A DNA stretch of 64,000 nucleotides. Source: Chloroflexota bacterium. Its GTDB lineage: Bacteria > Chloroflexota > Anaerolineae > Anaerolineales > Anaerolineaceae. The notes beneath the pieces are model-generated. The model worked only from the letters and a program-made list of their open reading frames with translations, had not been told where the DNA came from and made no database searches. Positions 7,599 to 16,900 of this stretch are shown piece after piece. Numbering within the stretch: position 1 is the first letter of the stretch; every line of letters starts with the position of its first letter. The DNA is taken from assembly GCA_023434145.1 (NCBI GenBank), contig JAEYTI010000270.1:1-64000 (forward strand), in the 5' to 3' direction. The position numbers and the translations under genes are program-made.

Positions 7599-8735
7599 CT
7601 ATCGCAGCACCGTTTCATCCCACGCCTGGATCCACGCGTCCCGGTTCTCCGCGATGAGCGCGGAATCGAGCGCGGCGGGCTGTTCAGGCGCTTGGGAATA
7701 CTGCTGGAATTCATCGGTCAGCACAGCGGTTTGATTCACCGGGTAAACGAACATTTGCAGTGGCATATCCTCCTGGAAGGGGGCGCTCAGCATATAATCG
7801 ATGAATTTTTCCGCCAGCGCCCGGTTCTGCGTTCCGGTTAGTATACCGGCAAACTCGATCTGCCGGTAGCACATATTAGGGCCAACCAGTGAGGCGGTCG
7901 GGGCCTCGGTGATGGGCGGGTCCGCGAAAACCACCTCTGCTACCGGGCTGCTGCCGTACGAAACAACCATCGGCTGCGGCCCCTGCCCGGAGGATCCGCT
8001 GAAGTTGGCGTAGTAGGCCGTTTCCCAGTCGTTCACCACAACCAGCCCGTTCTCTCGCAGCGCGGTCCAGTAGTCCAGGTAGCCATCCTCACCAAACTCA
8101 GCGATGGTTGCCAGAAGAAATGCCAGCCCTGGCGACGAAACGGCGGGGTTTTCCACCACCAGCAAGCCGTTATACTCAGGTTTGGTCAGGTCTTGCAGCG
8201 ATTCGGGCAAAGCAAGGTTGTTTTCTTCAAAGTACCCCTTGTCATAGTTGATACATACGTCGCCATAGTCGATGGGAATGGCACGGAACTGGCTGTCGAG
8301 CTTGAACTGCTCGGGCACGTCCGCCAGCAGCGGCGAATTGTAGGGTTCAAAGATCTCGGCTTCGAGCGCGCGCGAGAGGAAGGTGTTATCAACGCCATAC
8401 AGCACGTCTGCCATTGGCGCGCCTTTCGAGAGGATGGCGCGGTTCAGCGTCGAGCCGCTGTCGCCGCTCTGCAAGAAGACCAGCCGGACGTTGTTCTCCT
8501 GCTGGAAGCGGTTCACCACTTCCTCGCTCACCGCGAAGGAATCATGGGTCATGACGGTCAAAGTGCTCTGCTCGCCAGAATCAGCGGGTGCAGTCGCGGC
8601 AACCGCATCCGTACCGGCAGGTGTTTCTCCGGCTCCCGGGGCGGTTGGGGCCGCCGTCTCTTCGGGAGTATTGGCACACCCTGCGGCGGCCAGCAGAACC
8701 AGTAAAAGAAACAGTCGAATCAGTGTGTTTTTCAT
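7599..8735 (-). CDS. Thiamine ABC transporter substrate-binding lipoprotein (ThiB-like)
   Basis: The 378-residue lipoprotein has lipobox AAGC (Cys20), a low-complexity Ala/Thr/Pro spacer and a periplasmic-binding-protein fold resembling ThiB. Matching motifs are LTVMTHDSFAVSEEV, GSTLNRAILSKGAPMADVLYGVDN, DYGDVCINYDK and the W/Y-rich region NDWETAYYANF. It should capture thiamine or its phosphates at the cell surface. The ATG at 8735 is supported by a GAGGAGA ribosome site and a 4-base ATGA overlap with the TPK gene; an upstream in-frame ATG at 8789 lacks a signal peptide. Confidence 0.85.
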   Translation of the reverse strand: MKNTLIRLFLLLVLLAAAGCANTPEETAAPTAPGAGETPAGTDAVAATAPADSGEQSTLTVMTHDSFAVSEEVVNRFQQENNVRLVFLQSGDSGSTLNRAILSKGAPMADVLYGVDNTFLSRALEAEIFEPYNSPLLADVPEQFKLDSQFRAIPIDYGDVCINYDKGYFEENNLALPESLQDLTKPEYNGLLVVENPAVSSPGLAFLLATIAEFGEDGYLDYWTALRENGLVVVNDWETAYYANFSGSSGQGPQPMVVSYGSSPVAEVVFADPPITEAPTASLVGPNMCYRQIEFAGILTGTQNRALAEKFIDYMLSAPFQEDMPLQMFVYPVNQTAVLTDEFQQYSQAPEQPAALDSALIAENRDAWIQAWDETVLR

Positions 8736-9421
8736 CTTCTCGTCTCCTCGTTCTTGGGTTGTAACGGGGTTTTCCGTGTGTGAATGCAAACCAGCAGCCC
8801 GCGATCAAGCGTCACCTGGGCGTGCGTGGATGCCATCACATTGCTCAGGCCGCGCGTGCGCTCGGGCAAAAGCGTTTCGCCGCGCAGCGGGTATTCCAGT
8901 CCCTCCGTGCGGATTCCTTCCGCAGGGCCGCCCCACGGCAGCAGCGAGACAATATCACCGGGGTGCCCTTCGACAATTCCCGCTTGCCCTGGCCGGATCA
9001 GAAAGACCTCTTCCAGGCCGTCCTCCAGGCGCGCATCGCAGTGCTCCAGGTCCGGCAGCATCAGCAGGAAGATGTTGGAGAGTGTCATATCCAGCCGCCC
9101 TCCCAGCCCCCCCAGGATGCGGATGGTTTGCGCGCCTGTTTTCAGCGCAGCGGCTACAGCCAGTTCCAGATCGGTCTCGTTCTTATGCTCGGGGTGCTTT
9201 TCGATGCGTACATCTGGTAGGCGGCGCAGCGCGTCCAGATCCTCGAGCGATACCGAATCGAGGTCACCGATCAGCAAGTGCGGCTGCAAGCCCAGCGCGC
9301 GCACGTAATGCAATCCCCCATCCGCGGCGATCAGGTAATCATCCGCTCGGATCAGTGCTTGTACGGCCTCGACGTGAAAGACTTTGCCGTTGGCAAATAC
9401 CAGCGCCCGCTTTTCTGGCAT
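8732..9421 (-). CDS. Thiamine pyrophosphokinase
   Basis: The 229-residue enzyme transfers pyrophosphate from ATP to thiamine to give TPP. Family motifs are AADGGLHYVRALGLQPHLLIGDLDSV (split across residues 29-54 with catalytic Asp residues), KNETDLELA and GGLGGRLDMTLSN, followed by the C-terminal beta domain with GLEYPLRGETL and RGLSNVM. The ATG at 9421 follows the terminator T-run directly; the frame is open to 9466 but would read through the terminator hairpin. It is the first gene under the TPP riboswitch, consistent with salvage of external thiamine. Confidence 0.9.
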   Translation of the reverse strand: MPEKRALVFANGKVFHVEAVQALIRADDYLIAADGGLHYVRALGLQPHLLIGDLDSVSLEDLDALRRLPDVRIEKHPEHKNETDLELAVAAALKTGAQTIRILGGLGGRLDMTLSNIFLLMLPDLEHCDARLEDGLEEVFLIRPGQAGIVEGHPGDIVSLLPWGGPAEGIRTEGLEYPLRGETLLPERTRGLSNVMASTHAQVTLDRGLLVCIHTRKTPLQPKNEETRR

Positions 9422-9448
9422 AAAAAACACCCTCCGCCAGGGAGGGTG
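9422..9448 (-). terminator. Riboswitch expression platform: terminator containing the TPK ribosome site
   Basis: A perfect 8-bp stem (9428-9435 with 9441-9448) is followed by six T residues and then immediately by the TPK ATG (9421). The 3' arm GGAGGGTG is the only Shine-Dalgarno candidate, 8 bases from the start. Folding of this stem would both end transcription and hide the ribosome site. Confidence 0.75.
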
Positions 9449-9471
9449 ACAGGTAATCTCGTCCACGTGTC

Positions 9472-9556
9472 TGTTCCCTCCGCCGGCATTACCCGGATCA
9501 GGTTATGCGGGTCGAGAGCTTTCGCTCTCCTCTCAGCCTGTCACACAGGCTCCCCG
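9472..9556 (-). ncRNA. TPP riboswitch (THI-box aptamer)
   Basis: The minus strand reads as a full THI box. A GGGGAGCC start with an inner stem precedes CTGAGAGGA, then a variable P3a stem (GAGAGCGAAAGCTCTC), GACCC, ACCTGATCCGGGTAATGCC and GGCGGAGGGAA. These are the conserved pyrimidine- and pyrophosphate-sensing elements. It lies 50 bases upstream of the thiamine pyrophosphokinase start and should shut off the operon when TPP is abundant. Confidence 0.95.
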
Positions 9557-9595
9557 TTCGAAGTACAGCTCATGTGCTGACTTCTATCGTGCTTC

Positions 9596-9625
9596 AGTAT
9601 ATTGTAAAACCTCAGAGTTTGTCAA
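9596..9625 (-). promoter_or_regulatory. Promoter of the thiamine salvage operon
   Basis: A consensus TTGACA (9620-9625) and TATACT (9596-9601) are separated by 18 bases on the minus strand. Transcription would start near 9588, about 32 bases before the riboswitch aptamer. Confidence 0.7.
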
Positions 9626-9647
9626 TGTTTGAAAAAAGGCTTGCTGG

Positions 9648-9708
9648 GTTTTGCCATGGTTGTAGAGAGAAGTTGCGCCGCAACTTCTCTCTACAACCAC
9701 GGCAAAAC
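9648..9708. repeat. 61-bp near-perfect palindrome, arms of 30 bases around one base
   Basis: The arms contain 8 bp, a 2-bp region with one mismatch, then 20 bp of uninterrupted pairing centred on a single C at 9678. The sequence starts GTTTTGCC and ends GGCAAAAC, so it lacks the 3' T-run of a terminator on either strand. It sits between the TPP operon promoter and the terminator of the next gene. Confidence 0.85.
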
Positions 9709-9723
9709 GCAGAGACCATGAAA

Positions 9724-9762
9724 AAAACGTGCCCGGAGCGAAGATCGCTCCGGGCACGTTTT
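9724..9762 (-). terminator. Bidirectional-looking terminator after the hydrolase gene
   Basis: An 18-bp perfect stem (9724-9741 with 9745-9762) closes a 3-base loop. On the minus strand it is followed by seven T residues; on the plus strand by TTTTAGGG. It ends the hydrolase gene and isolates the thiamine operon. Confidence 0.85.
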
Positions 9763-9771
9763 AGGGTGTAT

Positions 9772-10563
9772 TTATCTTACTCTTCGCTTCCATTCTTCTT
9801 TCAACTGGAGCTGCCGCGGGCTCTCTCCAGAAGCCAGGGAGAGGAAGTCAACCATCAGGCGGTTGAATTTGCTGCCCTCATCCAGCATGGGGAAGTGCCC
9901 CGACTGATCAAAGGAGATGGCATGGGTCTGCTCGGGCAGCGTGAGGAGCGCATCGAGCTCTGGCTGCGAGACGGCCTGATCATTCTGCCCGCTCACCAGC
10001 AGGCACGGCGTCGCCAGGCGGGCATTCAGCTCGCGCACCTCGGGCATTACACTCATGCCCACCAGCGAGGCGGTGATGGCCTGTGGATCGGTCTTGGGAG
10101 CATCTGCAAGCACCGGCTCTGTGAGCGGGGTGCGGCCCAGTAGCCAGCCGGCAAGATCGGTTGGCGGCGCGCTGCGTAAGCGCGGGTTGACACGTGTATC
10201 GTCCAGCGGACAGCTAATTGCCATCACCCGGTCGACCACGTCTGGGTGGCGCAGAGCATACAGATTCGCAACCACCGCGCCCAGCCCGTGCCCCACCAGC
10301 GCCACGCGCCCAATACCCATCTCGTACAGGAACCCATCGATCAGGTCCACCTGGCGGTTGAGCGTGTAATTGTTTGGCGCCTTCGCCGTATCGCCAAAAC
10401 CCCAAAGGTCCAGCGCGTAGGCGCGGTACGCCATCGAGGCAGCCTGCATCACGGGGATCCAATACCGCCAGGAGCCTACCCAACCGTGAATAAAGATCAG
10501 GGGGCGCCCGCGGCCCAGAACCTCGTAATGCACTACCTGCTGTTCGATGAGAATAACGCTCAC
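9772..10563 (-). CDS. Alpha/beta hydrolase-fold protein lacking the nucleophile serine
   Basis: The 263-residue protein has the hydrolase core: oxyanion loop HGWVGSW, YALDLWGFGDT, the nucleophile-elbow region, acid-loop Asp in SGQNDQAV and catalytic-site His in SGHFPMLDE. The elbow reads GHGLG (residues 91-95): Gly93 (codon at 10285-10287, GGG) replaces the expected Ser. A paralogue at 21018-21806 keeps Ser93 at the aligned position, so this copy is probably a non-catalytic pseudo-enzyme or uses other chemistry. The start is GTG at 10563 with GAGG upstream. Confidence 0.8.
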   Translation of the reverse strand: MSVILIEQQVVHYEVLGRGRPLIFIHGWVGSWRYWIPVMQAASMAYRAYALDLWGFGDTAKAPNNYTLNRQVDLIDGFLYEMGIGRVALVGHGLGAVVANLYALRHPDVVDRVMAISCPLDDTRVNPRLRSAPPTDLAGWLLGRTPLTEPVLADAPKTDPQAITASLVGMSVMPEVRELNARLATPCLLVSGQNDQAVSQPELDALLTLPEQTHAISFDQSGHFPMLDEGSKFNRLMVDFLSLASGESPRQLQLKEEWKRRVR

Positions 10564-10597
10564 ATAGACCTCGTTATCGATCTACGACAGAATGCGG

Positions 10598-10972
10598 TTA
10601 CTTCGTGTACTTTTCCAGCAGCTCAGCTACGCGCGCGGTCAGTTCCGCAGGCGCAAAGGGCTTTAACAAATACTCAGCCGCGCCGGCATCCAGCCCGGTG
10701 CGGATTTCCGAATCCTGGCCTTTGGCCGAGAGGAACACCACCGGAATGTTGACCAGATCGGGATCGGCTTTCATTTTTTCACACGCTTCATATCCGGTCA
10801 TGCGGGGCATACGAACATCCATCAAAATCAGGTCTGGTATCACCTGCCTGGCGGCTTCAACGGCTTCTTCCCCGTTGCCCACAGCCACCACATCATGACC
10901 GGCAAATTTCAGCGTAAACTGCACCAGGTCACGGATATCACGTTCGTCTTCAGCAATCAGAATTTTTGCCAT
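10598..10972 (-). CDS. Single-domain response regulator (CheY-like receiver)
   Basis: The 124-residue protein is a bare receiver domain. It has an acidic pocket (Glu8, Asp9), phospho-acceptor Asp52 in LILMDVRMPRM, switch Ser/Thr in VVFLSAK and invariant Lys in YLLKPF. There is no output domain, so it acts by protein contact or as a phosphate sink. It lies 9 bases after the giant histidine kinase gene and is its most likely partner. Confidence 0.9.
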   Translation of the reverse strand: MAKILIAEDERDIRDLVQFTLKFAGHDVVAVGNGEEAVEAARQVIPDLILMDVRMPRMTGYEACEKMKADPDLVNIPVVFLSAKGQDSEIRTGLDAGAAEYLLKPFAPAELTARVAELLEKYTK

Positions 10973-10981
10973 ACCTACGCC

Positions 10982-13900
10982 TCATTCCTGACTTTCATAA
11001 ACCGGGAGTGTGAAGGAGAAGACGCTGCCTTCTCCGCGCACGCCCGAGCTTTCATACCAAATCCGTCCGTGGTGCATTTCCACCAGGGTCTTGGCGATCG
11101 CCAGGCCCAGGCCGGTGCCGGCGGTGGCGAGCACCAGCGGATCTTCACCGCGGTAGAACCGCTCGAACAAACGGCGGCGGCCCTCTTCATCAATGCCGAT
11201 ACCGTTATCGGCCACGTCAATCTGCATCTCGTTCTCTACCTGATGAATGTGAATGGTTACGCAGCCATTTTCAGGCGTGTAGTTGTAACCATTGCTCACC
11301 AGGTTGCCAAGCACCTGCCGCACGCGCTCCAGGTCGCCGGCGGCAAACGGAAGGCTCGGCTGCACCTTCAACGTAAAGTCCATGGGCTTGTTTTCTTCAC
11401 GCGAGCGGCGCTGAAGATCGGCAATCACGTCTTCAGCAATCTCGCGCAGATCGAGCGATTGGAAGTTGAGCGAAACACGCCCGGCTTCGATGCGCGAAAT
11501 GTCGAGCAGATCGTTCACCAGTACGCTCAGCCGCTCGGTATTCGATTTGACAATCTGCAGGAAGTGGACCTGCTGGCCATTCAGTTCGCCAGAAGCACCC
11601 ATCAGCATGATATCCACATATCCCTTGATCGATGTCATGGGGGTGCGCAGCTCGTGGCTTACATTGGCAACAAACTCGCTCTTCAAGCGGTCCACCTGAA
11701 CCTCATGGGTGATATCGCGGAAGATCGAGACTGTGCCAAGGAACTCTTGCCGCCAGAAGACGGGCGCAAGGTGTACCGCCACAATCCTGCCGTTATCCAG
11801 TTCCAACTGCTCGGCAAACGTCTCTGCATTGGTATATGCGGATGGATCTTGGGAGAACTTATTGATGGTCTGCATCCATTCAGAAGCAGCCTTGCCAAAC
11901 AGGCCAGAGAAGTAATCGAGCGACTTGCCCAACGCCTGGGTAGAGGTGAGGTTGAGGATCCGTTCAGCGGAGGCGTTGAACAGCGTTACGCGGCTCTGCG
12001 GGTCGGTGACCAGCACGCCGTCCGCAACGGCCTCGAGAATGGCGCGCGAGCGGCTGGCCTCGATCTGCTGCTCGCGCAGCATGCTGCCCAGGTGCTCCGA
12101 CTGGTCGCGGATGAGGTTGAAGAGTTCGGCATTGTTCAGAGCAATGCCAATCTGGCGGGCTGTGGCTTCCAGCAAATTAATCAGGTCTTGCGAGAAGAAC
12201 GCTCCCTGGCGATGGAACAGCAGCAGCGAGCCAAGCACTTCTTCGCCCATCACCAGCGGCACTGCCAGCACTGATTGGTACATCAGCGTGCTCCCGGCGA
12301 TCACTTCCCACCGGTTATCATCCTGCACGCGGTCGATCAGCACCGGCTGGCGCGAGCGGATCACCCAGCGGGCGATCTGGCGTTCCACCGGTGTAACGCC
12401 GGATGCCGCATCGTCCATACGGGCCAGGTGCATGCCCGCCCGATACTGGTTAGATGTGCCCTGCGAGAGAACAATCAGGCTCTCTTCTGCGCCGGTCGAT
12501 TCGTTCAGCACACTCAACGTGCGGTTGAGAACCAGGCCCATATCCAGGCTGGTAGAGAGTTCCGTGATGATATGCAGCAGCGTTTGCGAATTGGTGTGTT
12601 CGCGGCGCAGCTCGGTCGTGCGGGCTTCCACACGGCGCTCCAGATCTTCCGTCAAGCGGCGGGTCTCAGCGAACAAGCGCGCATTCTGCACTGCGATCGC
12701 GGTCTGGTTGCACATGGTGCGTGCCAGCTCGATTTCGGGCAGGGTATAGCGGTACGCTTCTGTTCCATAAATCAGGAACCAGCCCTGCAGCGCCGAGCCA
12801 GAGATCAGCGGCACCACGAGCAGGGTCTTCACATTGCGCGAAAGGAGGAAAGCGTCCATCAGCGGTTTTAGCTCTTTCTCAGCAGCCACATCGCTGGTCT
12901 GGAAGATACCCTGTGTATCGGCAAGATGCTTGAACAGGGCCGAATCCGGCAGCACCATCGGGAGCGATTCGCCGCGGTCTGGTTCTTCCACCTGCAGAAC
13001 CGTTTGCCTGTCTGCATTGAGCATTACCGCCGCCACGCCAGAAGCGTCGAGCGCCTGAATAAGCTGTTTGCTCGTCAGCCGGAAGATATGGTCAATATCC
13101 AGGGAAGAGACCAGATCGCTCGAAAGCTGGTTGAGCAAGGCCAAACGCTGCGAGCGTTCGTCTAATTCGGTGGCGCGGCGGGTGCTTTCTTCAAACAGGC
13201 GCGCATTTTCCAGCGAGACGGCTGCCTGGCTGGCAAATGCCGTGCCCGCCTGGAGATAGTCGGCGGTATAGTAATCCGACTCGCGCTTCTCCAGCGCAAT
13301 CAGGCCGATCACTTCAGACTTAAAGATGAGCGGAATGCCCAACCAGGAAAGGTATTCCGGCTCGATCAGCATGGGGAAGCGCCGGTCGTTGCGCAGATCG
13401 CCCACCGAAATCGGCTCACCGGTCTGGATCATGGTTTTGAACAGGTCGCTGTCCTCGACGGCGACCGAGATATTGAGGCGAAGTTCGTTATCGGCAAAGC
13501 CATTCGCCGCCGAAACGGTCAGCTCACTGCCCTTGCGCAGCCACAACGTGGCGGTATCGTATGGCAGCACCAGCCCCAGTTGATCCAGCAGCGAGGCGAT
13601 CAGTTCGTCGCTCTGCAGGCTGGAAGTGATTGTGCCAGCCACCATCGTCAGTGCCTGGAGCTGCGTGGCGCGCCGCTCAGAAGCCTGGTACAGGCGCGCA
13701 TTTTCCAGCGCCATTGCAGCCTGGCGTGTAAAGGAAGAAACCAGCGCCTCGTCTTCCTCGGTGAAGACGCCCTGCGCCTCAAAGTTCTCCAGGAAGACGA
13801 TGCCGAGCACGGTATCACCGATGCGCAGCGGAACAAGCATAGCCGAGAGCGGAAGCCGCCCGTTCGTCGCGGCACGGTAGCGCAGCAGATCATCCGCCGA

Positions 13901-16900
13901 GAGGTTATACTGCGCGGCAAAATCGATTTCACCAGCCCGCTCTGAGCGACCGGTGCGGAATACACGCAGCGGCAGCACCACGCGGGTGTCCATTACCTCG
14001 CCAGTAGACGTTTGCAGCGGATAGCGGATGCCCAGAATGTCCTTGCTAGAGCCGTATCCCACCGAGGCTTGCGGCACAATGGAAAGCTCTTTTTCCTCCC
14101 ACATACCCACCCAACCGGCATTGGCGCTGCCAATCACCTGTTTGACGTTCTCGATCAACGCCTTCAGAATATCCTCCGGCTGCAAACTACCCAGCTTGCG
14201 GCTGAAATCGAGCAGCAGGTTAACTTCGTTCAGGCGGCGGCGTGTTTCATTCAACAGTTGCAGGTTCTGGATACCAATGCTCACCTGATAAGCGAGCTGT
14301 GCAAACACGCGCCGGTCTTCTTCTACAAATGCTGGCAAGGCACGCTGGCCAATTACCAGCACACCCGCGATGCTGTCGTGCCCCATTTCCAGCGGCAAGC
14401 CAATCATGCTGCGGGCTTCGAGCACGTTCAACATGGTTGTATTTTGCCATTCGGGCGTGCTTTCCAGGTTCGAAACCAGCAGAAGATTCTCGTCCTGCGC
14501 GCGGCGCTTTTCCGTGGCAGCCTGCTGCAGCAGGTGGCGCAGCGGGTTGCGCTGCCCAAACAGCGCCTCGGGATTGGTGCCCACCGGGAAGTTCCCGATC
14601 ACCTCCAAAAGACGCAAGCCAGCCGGGGTATGCTCGGCAACCAGCGCAACCTGCATGGCGAAACGCGTCAACATTTCGCTTGCCAGCGTGCGCAAAACAG
14701 CCGATTCACTCTGCTGGCGGTTTGCCATGGCGGCAATCTCCAGGCTGGCGCGGATGCGGTCGATGCGCTCGTTGAGCGTGTGCAGGGCGATCGACTGCTC
14801 CAGCTCTTTGTGGAGCATAACCGGCAGATTGGTCTGCGCCAGATCCTTCGAAGCCTGCAAGCGCGTGCGCTCGCGCTCCGACTCTTCCAACTGGCTGTCG
14901 AGGCGGGTGGCACGCAGGTGACTTTCAATGATGATGCTGGCCTGCGCGGCAAAGACTTCCAGCGCCTCAAAGGTCGGCTTATCGGGTTTGCGGTTGTCGG
15001 CCGGCGCATCCACGCTGATAAGCCCCAGCGGATTCTCCGCTGCGTCAAACAGAGGGATCAGCAGCATGTCATGCTGCTGCCAGGCGTCTTCCGACTTGAT
15101 ATCCATCGAAGGCAGCACGCTGACCACGTGCACATCCTGCGGAATGGCTGGCGTTTTATTCTCTGGGATATAGTACGCGCCGCCGATGCGGTAATCCGGG
15201 TGCATCAACCGCGTAAGTCCATTCCACGGCTGCGTGCGCGAGCGAAGATCTTCCCACAACTCTGGCGTAAGTCCAACGCCAACCAACCGGCGCAGCGCCT
15301 CGGATTCCGGCTCATACACGCTGATCAGCACCGTTTGGAACGGTGTTGCTTGCTGGATCGCCTGAGCAATGGTGGTAAGCGCCTGCGGCAGCGATTGCGA
15401 TGGCTTGAGCACGCGGGCCACCTGGATCAGGCGGGAGAGCGTTTCCAGCTCGCGTTTCAGCAGCATGCTGCGGCGCGTCTGATCTTCATACGCAAGGGCG
15501 TTATTCAACGCCACAGCCGCCTGCACCGCCAATGATTGAGAAATCTCGATCGTGGTCTGGTCAAACTGACCCAGCGCCTTACCATGCAGGCAGATCAAGC
15601 CTGCCGTCTGGTGCTGGTGCGAGATCGGCACTATCAGCGCGGACTGCACGCCTGGGTGCGGCGGCTGAAACTCGGACCGCGCAAAATCAGGCACGTCAAG
15701 TGGCTGATCGCGCTCCAGCACCAACTGCTCCGCTGGTGAAAGCCGCCCGTCGGGCATGTCACCCACAAAGAAGCGGACGCTCGGCTGGTTGCTATAATGG
15801 CTACCGTCCAAATCGAACAGCAGGATTGTGCCACAGTCGGCGCCTGTGGTGCGCAGCGCCTCATCGTAAACCAGGTTCAGAAGGTAGTTCAGGTCCAGCG
15901 ATGTGCTGAGTTCGCGGCTGATCCGGGTGATAGCCGTCATCTGATCCACGCGTCGGCGCAGGCTTTCATCAGTCTGGCTGCGCAGGGACGACTGCTCCAC
16001 AACGCCTGCGAGCTGGCCCGCGGCGGTCGCCACAACCTGGGTATCGCCCTGGTCAAAGAATTCCACGGCATGGCTGCCGAACCACAACTCGCCAATACCC
16101 TCACTTCGAACCACCAGCGGCACTGCAATAACCGATTCCACATTCCACGCAGCAAGGATCGACTGGTAGAACGGCACAATCGCGCGCCCGCTCTTCGTGA
16201 TGCTGCCAGAGGTCAGCGGGTGCTGTGTGCCAGAAACCGTGAAGTGGAACTGCGGATCATCGGTTACCAGGCGCGTAATGCGCTCGGATTGTTCGGGCAT
16301 CGAGCCATATAGAGAGGACTGGTGCAGCACCAGCGATCCTCGATCCTGGTCGACCAGGAAGATAGCGCCAACATCAGCCCGCAAAATTCGGGCCAACTCT
16401 TGCACCGAGAACTGCAAAATCTCATCCAGGTTGGCCGCGGAACTTGCCAGACTGGTGATACGGCGGAGTGTTTCGGCGCGCTGCGCACGCTGGCGCGACT
16501 GCACTACCAGGGCGGCATTCTCGATGATAGAAGCCGTCTGGTTGGCCACAATCATCAACAGGTGCAGTTCCGCCTGGCTAAACGGCGTTTGCCCGCTGGT
16601 GTGGTTGGAGGCTTGCAGATAGCCGAGCATGTGCCCACCGGTAGAAAGCGGCACCAGAACGGTTTCGCGCAGGCTGGCTGCCTGGGCAAGGTGATCCATG
16701 CCCATCTGCACCCACTTTTCATCTTCTGAGGCGTTCTCGGTAATCAGCACGTCCTGGTCCAGCAGAGTCTTCTCTGCATGGGAACCAGGCAGCACGTTGA
16801 TGCGGTAGATTTCCACAAACTGGTCGGGCAGCCCATGGAAAGGTACACGCGCTTCCAGAAGATGCTGGTTTTCGTTGTAGACAAGGAACCCAAGAATATC

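Noticed and set aside
10895..12274. Long plus-strand frame (459 codons) opposite the kinase gene
   Set aside because: It is a shadow of the GC-rich minus-strand kinase gene; the encoded protein has no domain and is rich in His, Gln and Arg as typical of antisense frames.
14012..15535. Long plus-strand frame (507 codons) opposite the kinase gene
   Set aside because: Same reason; the minus strand here encodes clear GAF domains.
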